Below, one piece after another: positions 1-5,378 of a DNA stretch of 6,027 bases (within the stretch, counting starts at the first letter, position 1; the number at the start of each line of letters is the position of its first letter). The position numbers and the translations under genes were made by a program. The notes beneath the pieces are model-generated. The model was not told the DNA's origin and did not search any database. It saw only the letters and a program-made list of their open reading frames with translations. The DNA lies in assembly GCA_025355595.1 (NCBI GenBank), contig JANXZI010000207.1, positions 1 to 6,027 of the forward strand, read 5' to 3'. This stretch comes from Spartobacteria bacterium. Lineage in GTDB: Bacteria; Verrucomicrobiota; Verrucomicrobiia; Chthoniobacterales; Chthoniobacteraceae.

Positions 1-704
1 TCGGACCGGAGCGGCCGAAGGTTTTCGCCGCGCTGCGTGCGTGCGCCGCGCTGTGGCTCGTGTTTCTCGCGGTGCAGACGTGGCGGCAGCAGGGCTACTG
101 GCACGACCAGCGGACATTTGTGCAGGAGACCGCACAACGCGCCGGACGCGGCGCACGCATGACGATCAACCTCGGACAGCTCGCGATGCAGGACGGCAAG
201 CCGGACGAGGCCCTCGCGCTGTTCCGCGAAGCGCTCGCGCTCGACCCGAAACTCGCGCTCGCTCATTTCAACATCGCAACTGTGGCGTTGCAAAAGAAGG
301 ACTACGAAACCGCGCTTGCCGAGCTGAATCTCGCCGAAAGCTCGCCGCTGTTCGGCTCCGAGATTGATGTGATTCGCTCCATCATCGAACAGGCGAAGAC
401 AGGCAAGCCGCAGATGAGTTTGCTCGGCAACGCCGCGAGCAACTCGGGTCGCAACTGGTCCATCGGGCGTCGCTACCCGCTCACGCTGGTCGCCATCGGC
501 AAGCCGGATCGCGCCTACGATGACGTGCTGCGCCAGCTCACGGGGCACCCGTTCCGCGCAGAGATGTGGCGGCTGCTCGGGCAGATCGCCGAACAGCTCC
601 GTCAGCCCGCCGTCGCTGCAAACGCATATGCCGAAGCGGTGAACCGCGACGTGCGTGACGACGCTAGCCACGAGAGGTTGCGCCTGCTCCGGACGGCGCA
701 TTGA
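1..704 (+). CDS. C-terminal part of a membrane-anchored TPR protein (5' end outside window)
   Basis: The open frame runs from the left edge (codons starting at base 3) to TGA at 702-704, so the start codon lies upstream. The visible part opens with a hydrophobic stretch encoded at about 21-77 (VFAALRACAALWLVFLAVQ), likely the last transmembrane helix. A short aromatic linker (GYWHDQRTF) follows. Two well-formed TPR units are encoded at about 153-254 and 255-356, with the usual pattern of small and aromatic residues and a Pro at the helix turn (DEALALFREALALDP; HFNIATVALQKKDYETALAEL). A weaker third helical pair lies at about 546-660 (MWRLLGQIAEQL...ANAYAEAV). Known multi-membrane-span proteins ending in TPRs, such as the TMTC/PMT-like glycosyltransferases or O-antigen-ligase-like proteins, show this order of last helix, Y/W-x-D linker and TPRs. 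That makes the missing N-terminal part probably polytopic, but the catalytic identity cannot be read here. The TPRs would serve protein-protein contact. An 86-base gap separates it from the next gene. Confidence 0.85.
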   Translation, partial: GPERPKVFAALRACAALWLVFLAVQTWRQQGYWHDQRTFVQETAQRAGRGARMTINLGQLAMQDGKPDEALALFREALALDPKLALAHFNIATVALQKKDYETALAELNLAESSPLFGSEIDVIRSIIEQAKTGKPQMSLLGNAASNSGRNWSIGRRYPLTLVAIGKPDRAYDDVLRQLTGHPFRAEMWRLLGQIAEQLRQPAVAANAYAEAVNRDVRDDASHERLRLLRTAH

Positions 705-790
705 TGTGGGACAGTGCCGGCATCCGACACGGCTGCTCGCGCCAATGAAACCGTTCGACTTCGCGGAACGTAGCACCTACGCAAAATCCG

Positions 791-1603
791 ATGCTCACAA
801 AGTCAGACAGCGCACTCGTCATCGCCGGACACGGCTCGACGCTGAACCCCGATTCGAGCGGGCCGACCTGGGCGCTCGCGGAGGAAATCCGCCGGCGCGG
901 CGTGTTCGGCGAGGTGCATTGCGCATTTTGGAAAGAGGAGCCGAGCCTGCGCCAGATCCTGCACTGCGTGGATCGCGCGCATGTGTATGTCGTGCCGAAT
1001 TTCATCAGCGAGGGCTACTTCACCAAGACGGTGATCCCGCGCGAACTCGATCTCGGCGACGGGGTCACGCGCATCGGGCGGCATGTGGTGAAATATTGCG
1101 AGCCGGTGGGAAATCATCCGCGCATGACGGAGCTGCTGCTGAAGCGCGCCGCCGAGATCGCGCCGGGCGTGCCGCCGGAAAAGACGAGCCTTTTCATCGT
1201 CGGCCACGGCACGGACCTGAACGAAAACTCCGCAGTCGCCGCGAAGCGCGAAGTGGATCGCATCGCGGCGCTCGGGCGCTACCGCGAGGTGCTGAGCGGA
1301 TACATGGAGGAGGCGCCGCTCATCTCGGAATGGGACAAGCTCTCGACAAGCCCGAATGTCGTCGTGGTGCCGTTCTTCATCTCGGATGGGCTGCACAGCT
1401 ACGAGGACATCCCGGTGCTGCTCGGCATCGCCACGGAATCGCCCGGCGCGGCGAGCGCAAACCGAACATCCGTCTTTGCAAAAAATCCGTATCACCTCCG
1501 CGGGCGCACGCTGTACTACGCGAGTTCCATCGGCACGGAGGCCGGGTTTGCCGAGGTGATTCTTGACCAGGTGGCGGCTTTCGACGCAAGGCACCCGGCA
1601 TGA
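791..1603 (+). CDS. cbiX: CbiX-family sirohydrochlorin chelatase-like protein, two-domain form
   Basis: A 270-residue cytoplasmic protein of the class II chelatase (CbiX/SirB) family, whose members insert Co2+ or Fe2+ into sirohydrochlorin for cobalamin or siroheme synthesis. Two homologous halves are visible. The N-half has LVIAGHGST with His14 and the strand VYVVPNFISEGYF (65-77). The C-half has FIVGHGTDL with His139 and VVVVPFFISDGLH (190-202). The spacing is identical in both halves (14 to 77, 139 to 202). The C-half holds both histidines expected of a chelatase site (His139, His202); in the N-half the second position is Phe77. The motif EPVGNHPRM (104-112) is typical of the family. Length fits the long, duplicated CbiX form. 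No Shine-Dalgarno is obvious, and I take the ATG at 791 as the first good in-frame start. The stop overlaps the next start by ATGA, pointing to coupled translation with the Fe-S protein. Metal and tetrapyrrole specificity cannot be read from sequence, and no cobalamin genes lie beside it. Confidence 0.9.
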   Translation: MLTKSDSALVIAGHGSTLNPDSSGPTWALAEEIRRRGVFGEVHCAFWKEEPSLRQILHCVDRAHVYVVPNFISEGYFTKTVIPRELDLGDGVTRIGRHVVKYCEPVGNHPRMTELLLKRAAEIAPGVPPEKTSLFIVGHGTDLNENSAVAAKREVDRIAALGRYREVLSGYMEEAPLISEWDKLSTSPNVVVVPFFISDGLHSYEDIPVLLGIATESPGAASANRTSVFAKNPYHLRGRTLYYASSIGTEAGFAEVILDQVAAFDARHPA

Positions 1604-2238
1604 TGCGCGACACAACTCTGGAACTCGAACGCTGGCTGCAAGCCGGCGGGAAAACTGCCGGGCAAATTTGCATCACACGCGCAAGCGAAGGCTGGGAGCT
1701 GCGGCACACCGAGGATGCACAGCGTGAAGACCTCACGACATTTTCCAAATACGAGGATGCGCGTGCGCTTGCGAATCTCGACGATGCGGGCGCATTCCGC
1801 CCCCTGAAGACCGCGCCGAATTTGCGCCACGGCTGGCGGCTGGTGCTGCCGGATGCGCACGCGGTCTGCCTCGCGCTCGACTATTTCTACCCCGCGATGG
1901 TCGGCGTGTGGCTCGCGCATCGCGACGGCGAAGTGACGCCGGTGGATCTGCACGACACGCTCGCCCGGCAAACGGGGATGTATCGCATCACGCAAAAGCT
2001 CACCGACGAACAGGCGCAGCGCCTCATCGCACGGCAGTGCCGCAGCAACGGCGGCTGCCTGAAAACGATTCTGTGGCGCATCCGCGAAAACATCTCGGTG
2101 CCGCTGCTCCCGCCGGAAAAATTCCGCGCCGATGCAACTCCCGCCGGCGCACTTCCCCTGCTCTGCCAGGAAGCCTGCAATTTCGTCGTCGCCGCCGCGC
2201 GCAAGATGGTGAAGGACGAGACGCCACTGGCTCTATGA
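1600..2238 (+). CDS. DR2241-like 4Fe-4S cluster protein, partner of the CbiX-like chelatase
   Basis: A 212-residue soluble protein. Its C-terminal third carries four cysteines in two close pairs: Cys147 and Cys153 (QCRSNGGCLKTILW) and Cys189 and Cys193 (LLCQEACNF). This arrangement (C-x5-C, 35 residues, C-x3-C) suits one 4Fe-4S cluster and matches my recollection of the Fe-S domain in Deinococcus radiodurans DR2241. Residues 1 to about 125 would then be the stabilising domain of that family; they contain only isolated cysteines (24, 90). In DR2241 the Fe-S part is joined to a CbiX domain, and here the CbiX protein is the gene immediately upstream with a 4-base overlap, which strengthens the call. 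A role as Fe-S subunit or redox/metal sensor of the chelatase is inference. An AAGG at 1588-1591, 8 bases before the ATG at 1600, could be its ribosome binding site; a second in-frame ATG follows at 1603. The stop overlaps the next gene by ATGA. Confidence 0.8.
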   Translation: MMRDTTLELERWLQAGGKTAGQICITRASEGWELRHTEDAQREDLTTFSKYEDARALANLDDAGAFRPLKTAPNLRHGWRLVLPDAHAVCLALDYFYPAMVGVWLAHRDGEVTPVDLHDTLARQTGMYRITQKLTDEQAQRLIARQCRSNGGCLKTILWRIRENISVPLLPPEKFRADATPAGALPLLCQEACNFVVAAARKMVKDETPLAL

Positions 2239-3458
2239 TTCTCCGCGCACGCATGGTCATCCCGGTCACCGGCACTCCGATCGCGGATGGCGCGGTCGTC
2301 GTCTCGGGCAACACGATCACCGCGGTCGGGCCCTTCGCGGAAATCCGCGCGGCGCATCCGGGCGACATCACGGACCTCGGCGAGCGCGTGCTGCTGCCCG
2401 GCCTCGTGAACGCGCACTGCCATCTCGACTACACGATGATGCGGCGCGCGATTCATCCGCAGCGGAGTTTCACGGAATGGATCCAGCGCATCAATGCGCT
2501 CAAGCGGTGCCTCGGGCCGGGTGATTACCGCGCAGGGATCGTGCGCGGCTTCGCGGAGCTGCAACGCTGGGGCACGACGACGGTCGCGAATATCGAGTCG
2601 TTCCCGGAAATCCTGAACGACGTGCCCGCGAGTCCGCTGCGGACGTGGTGGTTCCTGGAGATGATTGACGTGCGCCATCAGGTGCCGAGCGAAGAAGTGT
2701 CCAGCGGGATGCTCGCATTTTTCGAGTCCTGCACCGGGCGGCGTGGCGGCTTCGGCCTCAGCCCCCACGCGCCGTACACGGCATCGGGGCCGCTCTACGA
2801 GAGCGTCAGTGAGACTGCGCGGAAATTCGGGATGCCGGTGATGACGCACGTCGCGGAATCGCGCGAGGAGTGGGAGATGTTCCGTCACGCGCGCGGCGAG
2901 CTCTACGAATTCATGCTGCGCCTCGGACGCTGGATGCAGGACTGCCACCATGGGCGCACGCCGCTGAAGCATCTCTTCAACCACACGGCGCTCGGCACGC
3001 ACTGGATCCTCGCGCACATGAACGAGCTGGACGACGAGGACCTCACACTCCTCGCCAGCATCCCGCGCCACGAGCGGCCGAGCATCGTCCACTGCCCCGG
3101 CAGCCACCGCTATTTTCGCCACGCGCCCTTCCGCCTCGCGAAGCTGCTCGAACTGCGCATGAACATCTGCCTCGGCACGGACAGCCTCGCGAGCACGCAC
3201 TCGCTCTCGATGTTCGACGAGATGCGCATCCTTGCCGAACGCGAGCAGTGGCTGAACCCGGCGGATGTCGTCGCGATGGCCACGCTCCACGGTGCGCGCG
3301 CGCTGAATCTGAACGCGGGAAAAATCGAGCCCGGCGCGCTGGCTGACTTGATTGCCATCCCGCACGATGCAAACATGCGCAACGTCCACGCTGCGGTGAT
3401 CGCAAACCGACAGCCCGTCGCGTGGATGATGATCGATGGCCAAATCCTCACTCACTAG
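2235..3458 (+). CDS. Metal-dependent amidohydrolase / deaminase (ATZ/TRZ, COG0402-like)
   Basis: A 407-residue cytoplasmic enzyme of the amidohydrolase superfamily that hydrolytically removes an amino or halide group from a heterocycle. Family signatures in order: a small N-terminal beta-sandwich half (1 to about 50), PGLVNAHCHLD with metal ligands His61 and His63, LSPHAPYT with His178, THVAES with His205 (metal ligand) and Glu208 (acid/base), HMNELDDED with His261, HCPGSHRYF with His286, and LGTDSLAS with Asp315. The C-terminal GKIEPGALADLIAI (362-375) closes the sandwich domain. All catalytic positions are kept, so it should be active. Substrate is open: relatives act on S-adenosylhomocysteine, methylthioadenosine, guanine, triazines or 6-amino-6-deoxyfutalosine (menaquinone route). 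The HCPGSH motif differs from the HCPxSN common in methylthioadenosine/guanine deaminases. I chose the ATG at 2235 because it overlaps the upstream stop (ATGA) and starts the family's N-terminus (MILRARMVIPVTG). The frame stays open upstream, but that stretch only shadows the preceding gene. Confidence 0.93.
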   Translation: MILRARMVIPVTGTPIADGAVVVSGNTITAVGPFAEIRAAHPGDITDLGERVLLPGLVNAHCHLDYTMMRRAIHPQRSFTEWIQRINALKRCLGPGDYRAGIVRGFAELQRWGTTTVANIESFPEILNDVPASPLRTWWFLEMIDVRHQVPSEEVSSGMLAFFESCTGRRGGFGLSPHAPYTASGPLYESVSETARKFGMPVMTHVAESREEWEMFRHARGELYEFMLRLGRWMQDCHHGRTPLKHLFNHTALGTHWILAHMNELDDEDLTLLASIPRHERPSIVHCPGSHRYFRHAPFRLAKLLELRMNICLGTDSLASTHSLSMFDEMRILAEREQWLNPADVVAMATLHGARALNLNAGKIEPGALADLIAIPHDANMRNVHAAVIANRQPVAWMMIDGQILTH

Positions 3459-4416
3459 CGCGCTCCTGATTTTCTCCGCTGTGCTCCTGCTCGCCGGAGC
3501 CGCGCCCGCGGCGACGAAAAAGCCCGTGTCGCAAAAGCCCGCGGCCACGAAGAGCGTGAAGAAGCCCACGCCGACGCCGACACCCGCGCCGCTCGCGCCC
3601 GGCGAACTTCCGCTCGTGGCAAAATCGGCGATCCTCCTCAATGCGAAGACCGGCGATGTGCTCTACGAAAAAGCGCCGGACGACATGCGATTTCCCGCGA
3701 GCGCGACGAAGATCCTCACCGCGCTGCTGGTGCTGGAAGCGGGCGACCTCGATCGGAAAGTGACGGTCCAAATCGAGGACACGAAGGTCGAGCCGAGCGC
3801 GCTCGATTTCAAACCGGGCGAGGAATACACGCGGCGGCAGCTCCTTTTCGCCCTGCTGCTGAAAAGCGCGAACGATGTGGCGCTTGCGCTCGCGCGCGAC
3901 AATGCGGGGAGCGTGAAGGAATTCGCCGGGAAGATGACCAGACGCGCGGAGGAACTCGGCGCGAAGGCGTCGCATTTCACGAATCCGCACGGGCTGCCCG
4001 ACCCGCGCCACTTCACGACGGCGCGCGACCTCGCACTCATCGCGCGCTTTGCGATGCAGCATCCGCTCTTCCGCGAGATCGTGGCGACGCAGGAGTTCAA
4101 GATGATGCGGGGCGACGAGCTGGTGCTGATGAAGAACCACAACAAGCTGCTCGGGATGCTCCCCGGCTGCATTGGCGTGAAGACCGGCTACACGATCGCG
4201 GCGCAGCACGTGCTCGTGAGCTGCGCCATCCGCGCAGGCTGCGAGGCCATTTCGGTGGTGATGTACAGCGACAAGCTCGGCAAATGGTCGGACTCAAAGA
4301 CGCTGCTCGAACACGCCTTTGAAAAGCTCGGGGCACCAGCACCCCCGCCCCTTGCCCCACCTGCGCCTGATGCGGAACCCGCCGCAGAACCAGCCGGGGC
4401 CGCAGGCAAGAAGTGA
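3436..4416 (+). CDS. Secreted D-alanyl-D-alanine carboxypeptidase (peptidase S11, low-molecular-mass PBP)
   Basis: A 326-residue exported serine peptidase that removes the terminal D-Ala from peptidoglycan stem peptides. An N-terminal signal peptide is seen (hydrophobic core 8-21, likely cleavage near AAPAA, 22-26). A Lys/Thr/Pro-rich linker (27-55, with PTPTPTPAP) follows, then the catalytic domain. All three penicillin-binding motifs are present: SxxK as Ser89-Ala-Thr-Lys92, SxN as Ser144-Ala-Asn146, and KTG as Lys249-Thr-Gly251 followed by YT. The conserved FTNPHGLPD lies at 181-189. The protein ends in a Pro/Ala-rich tail (299-326) and lacks the beta-sandwich domain and amphipathic anchor helix of E. 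coli PBP5/PBP6, so it may be periplasmic and soluble. The ATG at 3436 lies 23 bases inside the end of the amidohydrolase gene and is the only ATG in this frame giving a complete signal peptide, which implies the same transcript. The exact paralogue (DacA/DacF type) is not decidable. Confidence 0.95.
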   Translation: MAKSSLTSALLIFSAVLLLAGAAPAATKKPVSQKPAATKSVKKPTPTPTPAPLAPGELPLVAKSAILLNAKTGDVLYEKAPDDMRFPASATKILTALLVLEAGDLDRKVTVQIEDTKVEPSALDFKPGEEYTRRQLLFALLLKSANDVALALARDNAGSVKEFAGKMTRRAEELGAKASHFTNPHGLPDPRHFTTARDLALIARFAMQHPLFREIVATQEFKMMRGDELVLMKNHNKLLGMLPGCIGVKTGYTIAAQHVLVSCAIRAGCEAISVVMYSDKLGKWSDSKTLLEHAFEKLGAPAPPPLAPPAPDAEPAAEPAGAAGKK

Positions 4417-4554
4417 CGGCTGTTCGCAGTTTCGGCGGTGCAAAGTAGGCGAGGTTTCCCACCTCTCACGGGAGGATGAGCGAAGGCGGCGGGATGGCGC
4501 GGAGCAAATGACACACGCAGAACGTGAACCCGTCTCCGCCTCGCTGCGCTCGTC

Positions 4555-4579
4555 CAAGCGAGCTTGAAAAACTCGCTTA
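4555..4579 (-). terminator. Stem-loop overlapping the DUF1080 stop codon, possible terminator
   Basis: The arms 4556-4562 (AAGCGAG) and 4572-4578 (CTCGCTT) are perfect inverted repeats. Read as - strand RNA the stem extends inward by U-G, U-A and U-A pairs to a three-base UUC loop, and outward by one U-G pair, about 11 pairs in all. The U-G pairs would be C-A and A-C mismatches in + strand RNA, so the structure favours the DUF1080 transcript. The stop codon (complement of 4577-4579) is part of the stem. No U-run follows, so termination would not be of the classical intrinsic type; it may instead protect the 3' end. Confidence 0.4.
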
Positions 4580-5272
4580 CTTGGCTTCGGGCAACTCGCG
4601 GATCTTGATGTTGCGGAAGGCGACCTCGTTGCCGTGATCTTGCAGGCAGATGTGCCCCTTCGCCGACTTTGCAAAGCCTTCGAGTTTCCCGAACTTCGAT
4701 TTCGCCACCTTCTCGTTCCAGTCCGCGGAACCGATCTCGTACTCCACGTACTTCGTGCCGTTCATCGTATGCTCACACTTGAACGTGCCCGCGGCGGTCT
4801 TTTGGCATTTGAGGATGAAATGGTTCCATTCTCCCACCGGCTTCGTCGTGTCCACATTTGCCGGATAAAGTGCGTACATCCACCCGGCCTTCTGCGGATC
4901 GTGCCCGCCCTTGTTGTCCTGAATCTGCGCCTCGGGGCCGGTATTCCATGGCGGGCCGGCGGTCTCCTGCACCTTGAACATGATGCCGCTGTTGCCGCCG
5001 GGCGAAATCTTCCACTCGATGCTTAGCTCGAAGCTCTCGAACTGATCCTTTGTGACGATGTCTCCCCCGCCCTTGCCCGTGAGCGCGAGTGTGCCGTCCT
5101 TCACCGCCCACTTGTCGGTCAGTGCATCCTTCTTGTAGCCGCGCCAAAAAGCAGAGGCATCCTTGCCGTCGAAAAGCAATTTCCAGCCGTCCGATTTTTC
5201 GGCGGTCGTGAGTTCGTTGTCGTCGGCGAGGACGGCGGCGGTGAAGGCGAGAAGCAGGAGGAGCGATTTCAT
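4577..5272 (-). CDS. Secreted DUF1080 protein (3-keto-disaccharide hydrolase-like, lectin fold)
   Basis: A 231-residue exported protein. The signal peptide is MKSLLLLLAFTAAVLA with likely cleavage before DDNE. The remaining ~215 residues form one DUF1080 domain (concanavalin-A-like jelly roll, Pfam 3-keto-disaccharide hydrolase). Landmarks are GWKLLFDGKD (29-38), WAVKDGTLAL (55-64), the SGIMFKV strand (95-101), the tryptophan-bearing WNHFILKC (149-156), and the closing signature GHICLQDHGNEVAFRNIKI (206-224). The family is very abundant in Planctomycetota and Verrucomicrobiota, where members bind or cleave oxidised or plant-derived sugars; the substrate here is unknown. I chose the ATG at 5272 because it begins a canonical signal peptide; an in-frame ATG at 5308 would add 12 polar residues before it. 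It lies downstream of gap on the same strand, 106 bases after the gap stop, with a strong stem-loop in between, so it probably has its own promoter. Confidence 0.93.
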   Translation of the reverse strand: MKSLLLLLAFTAAVLADDNELTTAEKSDGWKLLFDGKDASAFWRGYKKDALTDKWAVKDGTLALTGKGGGDIVTKDQFESFELSIEWKISPGGNSGIMFKVQETAGPPWNTGPEAQIQDNKGGHDPQKAGWMYALYPANVDTTKPVGEWNHFILKCQKTAAGTFKCEHTMNGTKYVEYEIGSADWNEKVAKSKFGKLEGFAKSAKGHICLQDHGNEVAFRNIKIRELPEAK

Positions 5273-5288
5273 GGCGCGGTAATTACAG

Positions 5289-5294
5289 ACCTCC
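5289..5294 (-). promoter_or_regulatory. GGAGGT ribosome-binding-like motif upstream of the DUF1080 gene
   Basis: The complement of 5289-5294 reads GGAGGT, a near-perfect Shine-Dalgarno core. It sits 16 bases before the ATG at 5272, which is further than the usual 5-10, so its use is doubtful. No better motif lies between it and the start. It cannot serve the alternative ATG at 5308, being downstream of it. Confidence 0.25.
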
Positions 5295-5328
5295 GCGCTG
5301 TGAGGCAACTACGCGCTGGCGCTCAGCC

Positions 5329-5359
5329 GGGCTGACGCATCAAAATGACGCGCCAGCCC
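5329..5359 (-). terminator. Strong stem-loop after gap, probable transcription terminator
   Basis: The arms 5329-5342 and 5346-5359 form a 14-pair stem with a three-base loop. As - strand RNA it has 12 Watson-Crick and 2 G-U pairs (5335/5353 and 5339/5349). As + strand RNA those two become A-C mismatches, so the structure belongs to the gap transcript. It begins 19 bases after the gap stop codon. No U-run follows the stem, so the mechanism may be factor-assisted, or the hairpin may be an RNA 3'-end stabiliser. It separates gap from the DUF1080 gene. Confidence 0.55.
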
Positions 5360-5378
5360 TGACTCGTTTTCCGGCGGC

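Noticed and set aside
752..770. Inverted repeat CGTTC / GAACG in the 86-base gap before the cbiX-like gene
   Set aside because: Only five pairs with a nine-base loop and no U-run; likely chance. I also looked there for a cobalamin riboswitch or promoter boxes and saw no convincing match.
803..1615. - strand open frame of 270 codons mirroring the cbiX-like gene
   Set aside because: It lies entirely antisense to a gene with clear family motifs; its length follows from codon bias.
1908..2234. Upstream in-frame extension of the amidohydrolase gene
   Set aside because: The extension is Arg-rich, overlaps the Fe-S gene and is absent from the family; the ATG at 2235 starts the recognised N-terminus.
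1887..3641. Long - strand open frame of 584 codons opposite the amidohydrolase and the end of the Fe-S gene
   Set aside because: It spans three clear + strand genes, has an Arg/His/Ala-rich composition typical of antisense frames in GC-rich DNA, and shows no family motif.
4339..4411. CTTGCC ... GGCAAG complementary ends at the 3' end of the carboxypeptidase gene
   Set aside because: Inside the Pro/Ala-rich coding tail and about 70 bases apart; explained by low-complexity GC-rich codons.
4451..4475. Short hairpins GAGGT/ACCTC (4451-4465) and CCTC/GAGG (4462-4475) after the carboxypeptidase gene
   Set aside because: Stems of five and four pairs, no U-run; too weak to call a terminator.
4319..4567. 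82-codon + strand open frame across the end of the carboxypeptidase gene and the spacer
   Set aside because: No ribosome binding site, biased composition, mostly overlapping a certain gene in another frame.
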